A stretch of DNA of 64,000 nt. It comes from Psychrosphaera sp. F3M07 (GTDB taxonomy: Bacteria > Pseudomonadota > Gammaproteobacteria > Enterobacterales > Alteromonadaceae). Below are positions 27,276-36,671 of the stretch, piece after piece. Both the position numbers and the translations under genes were made by a program. The notes below the pieces were generated by a model, which was not told the origin of the DNA, searched no databases, and saw only the letters and a list, made by a program, of their open reading frames with translations. Each line of letters starts with the position of its first letter. Position 1 is the first letter of the stretch. The DNA lies in NCBI RefSeq assembly GCF_018860345.1, contig NZ_JAHKPJ010000025.1, positions 248,001 to 312,000 on the forward strand. The letters are read 5' to 3'.

Positions 27276-27968
27276 ATGAGCTTAAAAAAATTATGGAACG
27301 CACTACGCGGCGCGACTAACGAAGGTATTGAGGCCATTGCCGATAGCCAATCGATTCGCATTTTAGACCAAGAGTTACGAGATGCTAAAAAAGAACTGCA
27401 ATCTTGTGACGAAAACTTAACGAAAATAATGGCGAAACGTAAATTAACAGAAGCAAAAGTTAAGTCATTAACAAGTGAAGTTGAAACTTACACAAACCAC
27501 GCGATTGCAGCGAGCGAAAAAGGTGATGAAGCATTAGCAATTGAATGTGCTGAACGTGTTTCTGAATTAGAAGCTAACTTAGAAACAGAACAAAGTATTT
27601 TAGCCGGATTCTCAACATCGGAAACAACGTTGAAATCGAATATTGCAAAAGCTAAAACCAATGTACGTAGAATGGAACAACAAATTGACCAAGTTAAAGC
27701 AACGGAGTCAGTACAGAAAGCACAAGTTGCGGTTTCATCACGTCACATGGGCGCGAACACAAAAGTAAAAACCGCATTAGACAGCTTAGAGCGCATCAAA
27801 CAAAAGCAGCAACAACGTAGTGCTGAGCTTGAAGCGGCAGAAGAGCTTGCTAATGAAGAGTCTGGTAGTAGCTTAGACGCTAAATTAAAACAAGCCGGCA
27901 TTCAACCTGGTGGTGAAGTAAAAGGCAGTGACAAACTTGCCCAATTATTAGCTAAGAAAAAAGGCTAA
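27276..27968 (+). CDS. yjfJ: PspA/IM30 family protein YjfJ
   Basis: This 230-residue, almost entirely helical coiled-coil protein belongs to the phage-shock PspA/Vipp1 (bacterial ESCRT-III-like) family. Long charged heptads run from about residue 25 to 200 (LDQELRDAKKELQSCDENL, ERVSELEANLETEQSIL, RRMEQQIDQVKATE). Such proteins coat and stabilise the inner membrane. It differs from PspA in having no pspF/pspBC genes nearby, and it sits in the yjf operon. A hairpin terminator follows directly, so it may be expressed in excess of downstream genes. Confidence 0.9.
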   Translation: MSLKKLWNALRGATNEGIEAIADSQSIRILDQELRDAKKELQSCDENLTKIMAKRKLTEAKVKSLTSEVETYTNHAIAASEKGDEALAIECAERVSELEANLETEQSILAGFSTSETTLKSNIAKAKTNVRRMEQQIDQVKATESVQKAQVAVSSRHMGANTKVKTALDSLERIKQKQQQRSAELEAAEELANEESGSSLDAKLKQAGIQPGGEVKGSDKLAQLLAKKKG

Positions 27969-27980
27969 TTTTAAAAATAG

Positions 27981-28013
27981 AAAAACAGTGCTCCCAACCG
28001 CACTGTTTTTTTT
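27981..28013 (+). terminator. Internal terminator/attenuator between yjfJ and yjfK
   Basis: AAAACAGTGC pairs with GCACTGTTTT across an 8-base loop, followed by further Ts (T8 in total). It lies 12 bases past the yjfJ stop inside an otherwise colinear cluster and would reduce expression of yjfK-yjfC relative to yjfIJ. Confidence 0.85.
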
Positions 28014-28045
28014 CGTTTCTGATTATAAACATTTGAGTTGTCATT

Positions 28046-28696
28046 ATGTTCAGTAAAATATTTGGTAAAAAAGAGAAAGTAAATCCATTAGATAATGCCC
28101 CCAGCATTATGGGTTTAAGAATTGGCGGTAGTTTTGATATTGACCCTTTATTACTGCGTTTAACTGAAGGTGAACTGACCATTTCAGGTTGTGCACCAAC
28201 CCAAATTATACAAGCTGCTGGCATTGTCGACTTAGACGGTACTTGGGTATATCGCTTTTACACCGATGATGAAGCTTTTTTACAAGTAATTACTGAAGGT
28301 GGTCAAAATGATGAACATGTTGTTGATGTTAAATTATTTCACTTTTACGATACTCAAGACATCGAAAGCAAACCTTTATGGGACGAAATCCTTAATACAA
28401 AAATAGGTTCACCTACATACCAACTTGAGTCTCAGACATTTGAACGAGTATGGACATCGGCCAGCGATTACCACAACCCAGTGCATATGGCAGAAAAAAC
28501 GTTTGATGAAACCGGTGAAAGTTCTGAGACGGATCAGTTTACTATGTTGTTTGAAAGACCAATCTCAGGTAATAATACCGAGTCGCTATTTATATCCGCT
28601 GAAGAAAAGCTAGAAGAAGCAGGATATTTAAGCCGTTGTTTAGTTATCAGCACAGGTATATCCATTTCCTCTGCACAAATAACCATTCACGGCTAA
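28046..28696 (+). CDS. yjfK: YjfK family protein (DUF2491)
   Basis: This 216-residue soluble protein has the DUF2491 hallmarks: MGLRIGGSFDIDPLLLRL near the N-terminus, TWVYRFYTDDEAFLQVI in the middle, and a C-terminal segment rich in acidic residues. It is the third member of the yjf cluster, after the internal terminator, so it needs read-through or its own promoter. The biochemical role is unknown. The cluster as a whole pairs a PspA-like membrane-stress protein with a glutathionylspermidine-synthase-like ligase. Confidence 0.87.
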   Translation: MFSKIFGKKEKVNPLDNAPSIMGLRIGGSFDIDPLLLRLTEGELTISGCAPTQIIQAAGIVDLDGTWVYRFYTDDEAFLQVITEGGQNDEHVVDVKLFHFYDTQDIESKPLWDEILNTKIGSPTYQLESQTFERVWTSASDYHNPVHMAEKTFDETGESSETDQFTMLFERPISGNNTESLFISAEEKLEEAGYLSRCLVISTGISISSAQITIHG

Positions 28697-28755
28697 CCAG
28701 ATTTCACATATACCATATTCGTTTTTTATAATTTGTTTACAACAAGGATATATCC

Positions 28756-29169
28756 ATGGAACAACACGATTTATTAACTGCAGTTATGAATTTTGGCCTT
28801 TATTTTGGTCTCTCAATCGTCTTTTTAGTCATCTTTAAATTTGCTTATGCTTTTGTCACGCCACATGACGAATGGAAGTTAATCAAAGAAGAAAAAAGCA
28901 CATCTGCTGCCATCGGGTTTGGCGGTGCGATTATTGGTTTCTCTCTAGCCCTAGCCAGCGCGGCAACTAACTCAGTGTCTATGGTAGATTTTGCTACTTG
29001 GGGATTGATTGCTTTGGTTGCTCAGTGTGTTGCCTTTGCGATAGTTCGTTTTGGTTTTATGCCTAAAATAGTACAGCGTATTGAAGATAACGAAATAAGC
29101 GCGGGTGTTATGTTAGGTGTTATTAACGTTTCTATAGGTATCTTAAACGCAGCTTGCATGAGCTACTAA
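28756..29169 (+). CDS. yjfL: YjfL family membrane protein (DUF350)
   Basis: This 137-residue inner-membrane protein has four hydrophobic helices and the DUF350 pattern: TPHDEWKLIKEEKSTSAAIGFGGAIIGFSLALASA in the middle and GVMLGVINVSIGILNAACMSY at the end. DUF350 proteins are small four-helix membrane proteins of unknown transport or signalling role. A plausible partner is the PspA-like YjfJ at the membrane. It ends 10 bases before the GTG start of yjfM. Confidence 0.88.
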   Translation: MEQHDLLTAVMNFGLYFGLSIVFLVIFKFAYAFVTPHDEWKLIKEEKSTSAAIGFGGAIIGFSLALASAATNSVSMVDFATWGLIALVAQCVAFAIVRFGFMPKIVQRIEDNEISAGVMLGVINVSIGILNAACMSY

Positions 29170-29179
29170 GGAGAACACC

Positions 29180-29797
29180 GTGAAACGTACTCAATTTATT
29201 AATTTGGATTTAATGCGTAAGATTAAACCCAAGTTTCTTTTACGCCCTATTGCATTAGGTGTTACAGCCGCATTATTGTCAGCCTGTGGCAATGATCAAG
29301 AAGTGAAAATCGTCAGCTCAGTTGATGACTGTGTAAGTTCAACTTCATTAGATTTAGAGCAATGCGAGATAGCTTATAAAAACGCACTTGCAGAAGCAGA
29401 AAAAACAGGTCCTAAATACCAAACTATCAATGCTTGTGAATCTGAGTTTGGCGCAGGCCAGTGTGTACAAAGTCAAAATCAAAGTATTTTTATGCCGTTG
29501 ATGGCCGGCTTTATGATCAACGAATTACTGTTTAATCGAGACCGCCGCTCTTACGGTGGTTATTACAATCCAGTATATCGTTACTATCGACCGTATTCTC
29601 CTTATCACAATACGATGATGATGGCCGATGGCACATCATTAGGTAAGTACGGTAAAAAGTCATATAACGTCAGTAAGTCTGCCACTAAGCAAAAACCTAT
29701 GGTGAGCAGAACTGTATCTCGTGGTGGTTTTGGTTCAGTAGCATCTGCCAAATCGAATTGGGGTGGCGGCAGTAAATCTAAAGGCTGGGGCGGATAA
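29180..29797 (+). CDS. yjfM: YjfM family lipoprotein (DUF1190)
   Basis: The 205-residue protein begins with GTG, preceded by AAGGAGA. A signal region ends in a lipobox-like TAALLSAC (Cys near residue 36). The mature part has the DUF1190 arrangement: a Cys-containing head (DDCVSSTSLDLEQCEIAYKNAL), a Tyr/Arg-rich middle (RRSYGGYYNPVYRYYRPY) and a Ser/Gly/Lys-rich low-complexity tail (GGFGSVASAKSNWGGGSKSKGWGG). It precedes yjfC by 3 bases. The Gly-rich tail resembles secreted low-complexity domains; function unknown. Confidence 0.87.
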   Translation: MKRTQFINLDLMRKIKPKFLLRPIALGVTAALLSACGNDQEVKIVSSVDDCVSSTSLDLEQCEIAYKNALAEAEKTGPKYQTINACESEFGAGQCVQSQNQSIFMPLMAGFMINELLFNRDRRSYGGYYNPVYRYYRPYSPYHNTMMMADGTSLGKYGKKSYNVSKSATKQKPMVSRTVSRGGFGSVASAKSNWGGGSKSKGWGG

Positions 29798-29800
29798 TAT

Positions 29801-30997
29801 ATGCTGCGCTTGCCTATTAATGAACGTGATGGTTGGCAAACTAAAGCCGAAGAATTCGGCTTTAAGTTTCATACCATGTATGGTGACCAATACTGGGATG
29901 AAAGCGCATATTATCAATTTAGCTTAAAACAAATTGAACAAGACTTAGAGGCTCCTACCGAAGAAATACATAAAATGTGTTTAGCCGTGGTTGATAAAGT
30001 CATTAACGACGATGCCTTAATGACGAAATTTTGCATACCAGAGTCACACTGGGATTTCATTCGTCAATCTTGGTTAAATGGCGATCCTAGTTTGTATTCA
30101 CGTTTAGACTTTGCATACTCAGGCACTGGTCCAGCAAAGTTATATGAAAACAACGCCGATACACCCACAAGCGTATATGAAACCGGCTTTTGGCAATGGT
30201 TATGGTTACAAGACAATGTGGATAACAACACATTAAATAAACGTTCTGATCAGTTCAATAGCCTACAAGAAAAGCTAGTCAACCGCTTCGCCGACATACA
30301 GTTTCTGACCCCGGATAGACAGTTACACTTTGCTTGTTGTAAAGGCACAGATGAAGACAGAGGCACAGTTCAGTACCTTGAAGATTGTGCAAACGCTGCG
30401 GGTATAACCACCAAGTTTGTTTATATAGAAGATATTGGACGCGATGCTGACGGTAACTTCACCGACTTAGACAATCAGGTGATCTCATGGATGTTTAAGT
30501 TATATCCTTGGGAATTTATGATGCAAGAAGAGTTTGGTGAGTTTCTGGGCACTAATAACATCAGATGGATTGAACCACCATGGAAAAGTATTTTATCTAA
30601 CAAAGCTTTGTTACCCATGTTATGGAAACTATTCCCAGATCATCCCAATTTATTGCCGGCCTTTTTTGAAGATGAATTAGACCAAGCTCAGGGAATTGAT
30701 CGTCTGGTCAAGAAACCAATATTTTCTCGTGAAGGTGCTAACATTTCATTTTTAACCAATAAAAATGGTACTTTTGTAGCCGAAGAAAATTCGCAACAAA
30801 GTAGCAGCTCTGACGGTCCATATGGCGAAGAAGGTTATATTTATCAAGCTGCCCATATGTTGCCGCAGTTTGGACAAAACCATACGCTTATTGGCAGTTG
30901 GTTAGTTGATGATCAAGCTGCTGGTATTTCAATGCGCGAAGACTCAGGCCCTATCACCCAAGATATGAGTCGATTTATTCCTCACATCATTTTATAA
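29801..30997 (+). CDS. yjfC: Glutathionylspermidine synthase-like ATP-grasp ligase (YjfC/YgiC)
   Basis: The 398-residue protein resembles the synthetase domain of GspS and the E. coli paralogues YjfC and YgiC. Features are RLDFAYSGTGPAKLYENNADTPT in the N-terminal half, the acidic metal-binding WPFxExE-like region, and PIFSREGANI with IGSWLVDDQAAGISMRE at the C-terminus. ATP-grasp ligases form amide bonds; the real substrate of YjfC is not settled. It has no amidase domain. It is the sixth gene of the colinear yjf cluster. Confidence 0.92.
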   Translation: MLRLPINERDGWQTKAEEFGFKFHTMYGDQYWDESAYYQFSLKQIEQDLEAPTEEIHKMCLAVVDKVINDDALMTKFCIPESHWDFIRQSWLNGDPSLYSRLDFAYSGTGPAKLYENNADTPTSVYETGFWQWLWLQDNVDNNTLNKRSDQFNSLQEKLVNRFADIQFLTPDRQLHFACCKGTDEDRGTVQYLEDCANAAGITTKFVYIEDIGRDADGNFTDLDNQVISWMFKLYPWEFMMQEEFGEFLGTNNIRWIEPPWKSILSNKALLPMLWKLFPDHPNLLPAFFEDELDQAQGIDRLVKKPIFSREGANISFLTNKNGTFVAEENSQQSSSSDGPYGEEGYIYQAAHMLPQFGQNHTLIGSWLVDDQAAGISMREDSGPITQDMSRFIPHIIL

Positions 30998-31026
30998 GTA
31001 TTTTAGATCGGATAAAAATAAATAAC

Positions 31027-31740
31027 ATGGAAGTAAATTACACCAAATACAGCTACCAAGAATTATTGGAAGTGAAAGGCGTTATTGATAAACAGAAATA
31101 CCCAGAGCGCTATCAACGTCTATTAAATGAAATCGAGTTACGCATCAAAAATGGTGAAACTTCCACAATCGAAAACAGCGAAATGGATGACGATGATTCG
31201 TCAGTGTTATGGGATTCTTTAGTTGTTTATAACTTTAAAAATCGCTACTACCGTATTGCTTTTGGCCTATTTTACGCCCTTGTTTCCGTTGCACTTTTAA
31301 CTCAAATCTTACCTGCGTTTTTCCATACTAAACTGGCTAATTTACCCGCGTATGAAACCACAGTAGATAATATAGAATGTAAACAATATACCTTCAAACA
31401 AGACGGCAAAAACTACACAGAATATGATTTAAAAGTGGTTTCTTATGGGTTCACTTTCTATGTTATCGATATGAAAGCATCGACTTGCAAAAATACAGCA
31501 AATAGAATTAACAAAGGTGAGAAAGTTACCATTTGGTATGACGGTGATTTAATTTATCAATTAGCCCGACAAAACGACGTTGTATTACCTTACCAGTATT
31601 TAAAACGCTATGTATGGCATGCCAAAGTAAATAACTCGTTTAGTTTTATCATCGGATTTATTTTATTTGTTTCTACTTTTTTTCGATCTTTTGTTAATTG
31701 CATAACACCTCAAACTTATGTCCCAAATCAAGATGATTAA
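31027..31740 (+). CDS. Hypothetical two-helix membrane protein following yjfC
   Basis: The 237-residue protein has a charged helical N-terminus (YSYQELLEVKGVIDKQKYPERY). Two transmembrane helices lie at about 80-97 (IAFGLFYALVSVALLTQIL) and 205-222 (FSFIIGFILFVSTFFRSF). A soluble beta-rich segment between them (about 105-195: TVDNIECKQYTFKQDGKNY, GEKVTIWYDGDLIYQLAR) has the layout of DUF3592-type extracytoplasmic domains. It lies 29 bp after yjfC on the same strand and may be a seventh member of the cluster; E. coli has no counterpart in this position. Function unknown. Confidence 0.7.
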   Translation: MEVNYTKYSYQELLEVKGVIDKQKYPERYQRLLNEIELRIKNGETSTIENSEMDDDDSSVLWDSLVVYNFKNRYYRIAFGLFYALVSVALLTQILPAFFHTKLANLPAYETTVDNIECKQYTFKQDGKNYTEYDLKVVSYGFTFYVIDMKASTCKNTANRINKGEKVTIWYDGDLIYQLARQNDVVLPYQYLKRYVWHAKVNNSFSFIIGFILFVSTFFRSFVNCITPQTYVPNQDD

Positions 31741-31803
31741 TACGGTTTCATTAGTGATAGGGAAAACTTAATTAATCGATTAAACTATCTACTCAAATAA
31801 TTA

Positions 31804-32736
31804 ATGACGATTAATACATTGCAAAACATTATCTTATTCATGATCGCCGTCCTAATTTGGGGCTCAACTTGGTTAGTGATCACATTCCAGTTAGGTCAAG
31901 TGCACCCATTGGTTTCAGTGTTTTACCGTTTTGCCATCGCATCATCGATTTTATTGATTTATGCGAAATGGAAAAATCTGTTTACCCCGCTGCCACGTAA
32001 ATATCATTTATTATTAGCCGTTCAAGGCATCTGTTTATTTGGTTTAAATTATTGGGCGGTTTATCAAGGTGAACACTACATTACCAGCGCATTGGCTGCC
32101 GTTGTCAGTACATCCATCATCTACCTAAATATTTTATTTGGCTGGTTGTTATTAGGTAAACCGGTAGCTAAAGAAGTATTAGGCGGCGCGGTCATCGGAG
32201 TGCTAGGCATCATACTTTTATTCTTACCTGAGTTATCCAAAAGCGAAATGAACGAGTTGGTTTATTGGGGATTAGGCTTAGTGTTGGGCGGCAGCGTGTT
32301 AGCTTCACTCGGTAATATTACTTCTGCTTACACCCAAAAGTCAGGTATATCCGTAACACACGCAAACGCCCTTAGTATGAGCTACGCCACTGTCTTTTTA
32401 GCGTTAATGATACTATCAACCGATTTACAATTTAGTTTTGAATTTACTTTTGAATACATAACATCCTTAATTTATTTAGCCGTATTTGGTTCGGTAATCG
32501 CCTTCTGGGCCTATCTCAGTTTAGTTGGAAATATTGGTGCCGACAAAGCGGGATATGCGGTGCTTGTTTACCCTGCTATCGCGCTAATATTGTCATCTAT
32601 GTATGAAGATTATTTATGGACTTGGCAAAGCTTTTTAGGTTTGGCACTTATAGTGTTCGGTAATCTAATCGCCATGAATAAATGGCAACAAATAGGCTTA
32701 ACTTTACGTATTGCTAAAACACGTATACGCGGTTAA
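31804..32736 (+). CDS. EamA/DMT family transporter
   Basis: This 310-residue inner-membrane protein has ten hydrophobic helices in two EamA repeats. It begins NIILFMIAVLIWGSTWLVI and contains HPLVSVFYRFAIAS and, in the second half, GSVIAFWAYLSLVGNIGADKAGYAVLVYPAIALILS. Drug/metabolite transporters export amino acids, nucleosides or similar compounds. It is unrelated by function to the yjf cluster as far as visible. A second member of this family lies at 41985. Substrate unknown. Confidence 0.92.
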   Translation: MTINTLQNIILFMIAVLIWGSTWLVITFQLGQVHPLVSVFYRFAIASSILLIYAKWKNLFTPLPRKYHLLLAVQGICLFGLNYWAVYQGEHYITSALAAVVSTSIIYLNILFGWLLLGKPVAKEVLGGAVIGVLGIILLFLPELSKSEMNELVYWGLGLVLGGSVLASLGNITSAYTQKSGISVTHANALSMSYATVFLALMILSTDLQFSFEFTFEYITSLIYLAVFGSVIAFWAYLSLVGNIGADKAGYAVLVYPAIALILSSMYEDYLWTWQSFLGLALIVFGNLIAMNKWQQIGLTLRIAKTRIRG

Positions 32737-32893
32737 CACAAAAATTTACATTTTTAGCGTTTTCACCTGCCCCTTTAAAATTAGCGGGTTCTGTTAAAAA
32801 TTAAGTTAATAACATATTTATTTACATTCAAGTTCAAACTTTTTGAAACTTTGTTGCGACTATAGTCCGAAACAAAATCAAAGATAATGAATT

Positions 32894-35125
32894 ATGATAA
32901 AAAATACTTTAATAATAATAACACTTTCACTTTTATCATTTGGCGCATTCGCTTTAGAAAAAGCCAAATACACCTTCCATCATGATCAAGCCAAAGCCAA
33001 AATTGACGGAAAGCTTTCAGAAGCGGTTTGGCGCAACGCCACCAAATTTAGCTTAGATTACAATATCAATCCTGGTGACAATAGCCCCGCTCCAGTGCAA
33101 ACGGAGATCATGTTATACGAAAACGGCAAAAGTTTATTTGTCGCCTTTATCGCTCACGATCCAGACCCTTCAAAAATTAGAGCTTATTTTAGAGACCGTG
33201 ACACTATGTTCCAAGATGACTTTGTTGGCATTGTAATCGATACCTTCAATGACGAGCGACGCGCTTATGAATTTTTTGTCAACGCTTACGGTGTACAGGG
33301 TGACTTGATCAAAGACGATACCCAAGGTGGCAATGAAGACAGCAATTGGGATGCGATATGGAACAGCGCTGGGGTCATTACCGACACAGGTTATATCGTA
33401 GAAATGGAGATCCCGTTTAACGCATTACGTTTTCCAAGTGATTCTGGAGAAATGACATGGGGCATTGATGCATTAAGGATTTACCCTCGTGATAGCAGAA
33501 TGGTATTAGCAAGCAATAAATCAGACCGAGCTATTGATTGCCACTTATGCCAAATAACCAAAATTAGCGGTCTTAAAAATATCAAACAAGGTAACAACTT
33601 CCAATTAACCCCAACCCTTACTTCTTCTCGTTCAGATTCAAAAGACGAGGTTCCTGGGCCTTGGCAAAATGGCAAACAAAAAACCGATGCTGGGGTTGAT
33701 TTACGCTGGGGTATTAACCAAGATTTATACTTAAATGCCACTATAAACCCAGACTTTTCTCAGGTAGAAGCCGACGCTGCACAACTAGATGTAAACAATA
33801 CTTATTCATTATTTTTTAACGAAAAACGCCCGTTTTTCTTAGACGGTAAAGATTATTTTGATACTCAACGAATGAACTTAGTACATACCCGCAATATAGC
33901 TTCACCAGAATATGGTATGAAATTAACCGGTAAAAGTGGCGATAATACTTATGGTTTATTAACCACCAACGACGCCTCAACGGCCTTTCTAATGCCGGAA
34001 CATTCAGGATCGGATATTGCTGAATTAGATATGAAATCTGAAGTGGTCATTGCTCGTTATCGAATGGATGTTGGCGACCGAAATAACGTTGGTGTATTAC
34101 TGACTAATCGTTCTGGCGATCAGTACCGCAATACCGTTGCATCTATCGATGGTCGTTATCAGTTTAATAAAAAAGACAGCCTTTCATACCAAATAGCGCA
34201 TTCCGACAGTAAAAACCCAGAAGCAGTTCAACAAGACTTTGATGTTAAACGGGCACAAACAGACGGCGCTCTCAACGTTCGATATAACCACAATACGCGT
34301 AATTTTAATTACGGTGCCGGTTATTCAAATTACGGTAAAGATTTTAGATCTGATCTCGGCTTCACCAGCAGAGTTGATTACGAACAAGCGGTTATTTTTG
34401 GTGAATATACTTGGTATGGAAAAGAAGGTAGCCCTTGGACTCGTTATGGTGTTTTTGGTGATTGGGATAAAACCTATTCACAAGACGGCATCATGTTAGA
34501 AGAAGAATTTGAAATTCACGGTAACTTGCAGGGCCCCAAGCAATTTTATTCCAATTTTGGTGTGGTACATCGCAATAAATATTGGGATGGCGAATATTAC
34601 AAAGAAACGCATTTCATGCAATTTGCACGATTTAACCCAACGTCCAATACAACGATTGGTGGCTTTTACCGATTTGGTGATGCCATTGATTTTGCCAATA
34701 GCCAACTGGGTGACATATTAATCTTAGAGGCATTTGCCGACGTTAAACTTGGCAAACATTTATCCAGCGAAATTAACTTTGCCCATCAGTCTTTAGATGT
34801 GCCTAATGGTACTTTGTTTACGGCCAATCAATATGACATTAGAGTCAATTACCAATTCAACTTAAAAAGCTATCTACGTTTAGTTATTCAATATACCGAC
34901 ATTGACCGTGATGTAGACTTGTATACCAATTTAGATGAAGACGAAGAGGTCGAACATAATAACAAATATGTCAATACTCAGTTGTTATATGCATACAAGA
35001 TCAACCCACAAACGCTATTCTATTTAGGCTACGCTGATGGTGGGTTTCAAGATGATAATTTAAGTCGAATTGAAAAAGACAGCCGTACCGTATTTATGAA
35101 AATGAGTTACGCATGGCAGTTATAA
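32894..35125 (+). CDS. DUF5916 outer-membrane protein with N-terminal CBM9-like domain
   Basis: This 743-residue protein has a signal peptide (to SFGAFA, about residue 21). The N-terminal carbohydrate-binding-family-9-like domain (about 25-225) has AKIDGKLSEAVWRNATKF, RDRDTMFQDDFVGIVIDTF and YIVEMEIPFNALRF. The C-terminal DUF5916 part is a predicted beta barrel ending in aromatic FMKMSYAWQL, consistent with outer-membrane insertion. LNATINPDFSQVEADAAQLDVN and FFNEKRPFFLDG are hallmark DUF5916 stretches. Proteins of this type are common in Alteromonadales and Bacteroidetes. Substrate and role are unknown; a surface glycan role is conceivable. Confidence 0.88.
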   Translation: MIKNTLIIITLSLLSFGAFALEKAKYTFHHDQAKAKIDGKLSEAVWRNATKFSLDYNINPGDNSPAPVQTEIMLYENGKSLFVAFIAHDPDPSKIRAYFRDRDTMFQDDFVGIVIDTFNDERRAYEFFVNAYGVQGDLIKDDTQGGNEDSNWDAIWNSAGVITDTGYIVEMEIPFNALRFPSDSGEMTWGIDALRIYPRDSRMVLASNKSDRAIDCHLCQITKISGLKNIKQGNNFQLTPTLTSSRSDSKDEVPGPWQNGKQKTDAGVDLRWGINQDLYLNATINPDFSQVEADAAQLDVNNTYSLFFNEKRPFFLDGKDYFDTQRMNLVHTRNIASPEYGMKLTGKSGDNTYGLLTTNDASTAFLMPEHSGSDIAELDMKSEVVIARYRMDVGDRNNVGVLLTNRSGDQYRNTVASIDGRYQFNKKDSLSYQIAHSDSKNPEAVQQDFDVKRAQTDGALNVRYNHNTRNFNYGAGYSNYGKDFRSDLGFTSRVDYEQAVIFGEYTWYGKEGSPWTRYGVFGDWDKTYSQDGIMLEEEFEIHGNLQGPKQFYSNFGVVHRNKYWDGEYYKETHFMQFARFNPTSNTTIGGFYRFGDAIDFANSQLGDILILEAFADVKLGKHLSSEINFAHQSLDVPNGTLFTANQYDIRVNYQFNLKSYLRLVIQYTDIDRDVDLYTNLDEDEEVEHNNKYVNTQLLYAYKINPQTLFYLGYADGGFQDDNLSRIEKDSRTVFMKMSYAWQL

Positions 35126-35197
35126 CCTTAACGGTTAGCGGAAGTGTTTCTTCTGAAATTTATTGTCCCTAGTTTGCTTCAGGATAAAACACGTTAA

Positions 35198-35242
35198 AAA
35201 ACAGAAAGGCCAATTAATCTTTAATTGGCCTTTCTGTTTTGT
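35198..35242. terminator. Long bidirectional terminator between the DUF5916 gene and ntrC
   Basis: A perfect 20-bp stem (35198-35217 with 35221-35240) has a 3-base loop and T/A runs at both ends, lying between convergent genes. Confidence 0.92.
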
Positions 35243-35261
35243 TTACAAGACTTGGTAAGTA

Positions 35262-36671
35262 TTAGTTCATGTCCAACTCTTGCATCTTACGCGTAATGGT
35301 ATTGCGCCCCCAACCTATGCGTTTAGCCGCTTCTTGTTTATGTCCTTTGGTGTGACGTAACGATATTTCGATTAATGCCCGCTCAAAGTTAGCTTGCGCT
35401 TCTTTAATAACATCAGACTTACCTTCGGATAACTCTTCGTCCAACCACATTTCAAACGAACTCACCCAATTACCTGACGTTTCTTGCATTTGACTAGACT
35501 GCTGATACATAGGTTTATCTAAAATTTCAGGCGGTAAGTCATCAATAATAATATCTTTACCACTGGCCATTACGGTTAACCAGCGACAGGTATTCTCTAA
35601 TTGTCTTACATTGCCAGGCCAAGCGTAATGAGATAAAAACTCAGCCGCAGGTTTAGATAACTGTTTCGACTCCACACTTAATTCTTTTGCCGCTTGAATT
35701 AAAAAGTGTTCACACAATTGTGGGATATCTTCTTTACGGTCTTTAAGTGCAGGGATATGAATTCTAATCACATTTAAACGATGAAATAGATCTTCCCTAA
35801 ACTGCCCTTGTTCAACTAAGTTCTCTAGATTTTGGTGGGTTGCAGCCACAATACGAACATCAACCGAAACCGGTTCATGCCCGCCTACACGATAAAACTG
35901 ACCATCTGCTAACACTCTTAACAAACGCGTTTGTATATCCAGTGGCATATCACCAATTTCATCTAAAAATAACGTACCGTTATTGGCTTGTTCAAATCGA
36001 CCTTTTCGGGTTGAAGCGGCACCAGTAAATGCCCCTTTCTCATGACCAAACAATTCAGACTCAATCAACTCTTTTGGTATTGCAGCCATGTTAAGTGCAA
36101 CAAACGTATTATCTTTACGTGGGCTGTGTTTATGTAACGCATGGGCAACTAATTCTTTACCGGTACCCGATTGACCATTAATTAAAACACTGACACTAGA
36201 ACGTGATAAACGCCCTATCGCTCTGAACACTTCTTGCATAGCAGGTGCTTCACCTATGATCTCAGAGACTGGCCCTGCAACAGAGGTTTTCTTTTTAGAG
36301 CTGCGTTTTTTTGAATGCTCAACGGCACGTTTTGCAAGCGCAATAGCTTCATCAATATCAAAAGGTTTAGGTAAATACTCAAACGCGCCTTGTTGGTAAG
36401 CGTTAACGGCACTATCTAAGTCTGAATGCGCTGTCATTATGATAATAGGTAAGTTGGGATGACTAACCTGAAGTTTATCTAACAGTTCCATACCATCCAT
36501 CTCAGGCATTCTAATGTCTGAAATAATAGTATCCGGTTCGTCATAATCTAATCGTTGCAACATCATATTGGCTGATGCAAATGACTCTACTTCAAACCCT
36601 GCTTGCGATAATGCTTTTTCTAAAACCCAACGAATTGAATTGTCGTCATCGACTATCCACACTCGATTCAT
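35262..36671 (-). CDS. ntrC: Nitrogen regulator NtrC (sigma-54 activator)
   Basis: This 469-residue protein has a receiver domain with phospho-acceptor Asp52 ([13 protein letters not shown]). The AAA+ domain has Walker [10 protein letters not shown] and the sigma-54-contact loop [11 protein letters not shown] Fis-type C-terminal helix-turn-helix follows ([24 protein letters not shown]). It activates glnA and other nitrogen genes when phosphorylated by NtrB. Its start overlaps the ntrB stop by 4 bases. NtrC-type sites are seen before ntrB and before glnA. Confidence 0.97.
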   Translation of the reverse strand: MNRVWIVDDDNSIRWVLEKALSQAGFEVESFASANMMLQRLDYDEPDTIISDIRMPEMDGMELLDKLQVSHPNLPIIIMTAHSDLDSAVNAYQQGAFEYLPKPFDIDEAIALAKRAVEHSKKRSSKKKTSVAGPVSEIIGEAPAMQEVFRAIGRLSRSSVSVLINGQSGTGKELVAHALHKHSPRKDNTFVALNMAAIPKELIESELFGHEKGAFTGAASTRKGRFEQANNGTLFLDEIGDMPLDIQTRLLRVLADGQFYRVGGHEPVSVDVRIVAATHQNLENLVEQGQFREDLFHRLNVIRIHIPALKDRKEDIPQLCEHFLIQAAKELSVESKQLSKPAAEFLSHYAWPGNVRQLENTCRWLTVMASGKDIIIDDLPPEILDKPMYQQSSQMQETSGNWVSSFEMWLDEELSEGKSDVIKEAQANFERALIEISLRHTKGHKQEAAKRIGWGRNTITRKMQELDMN

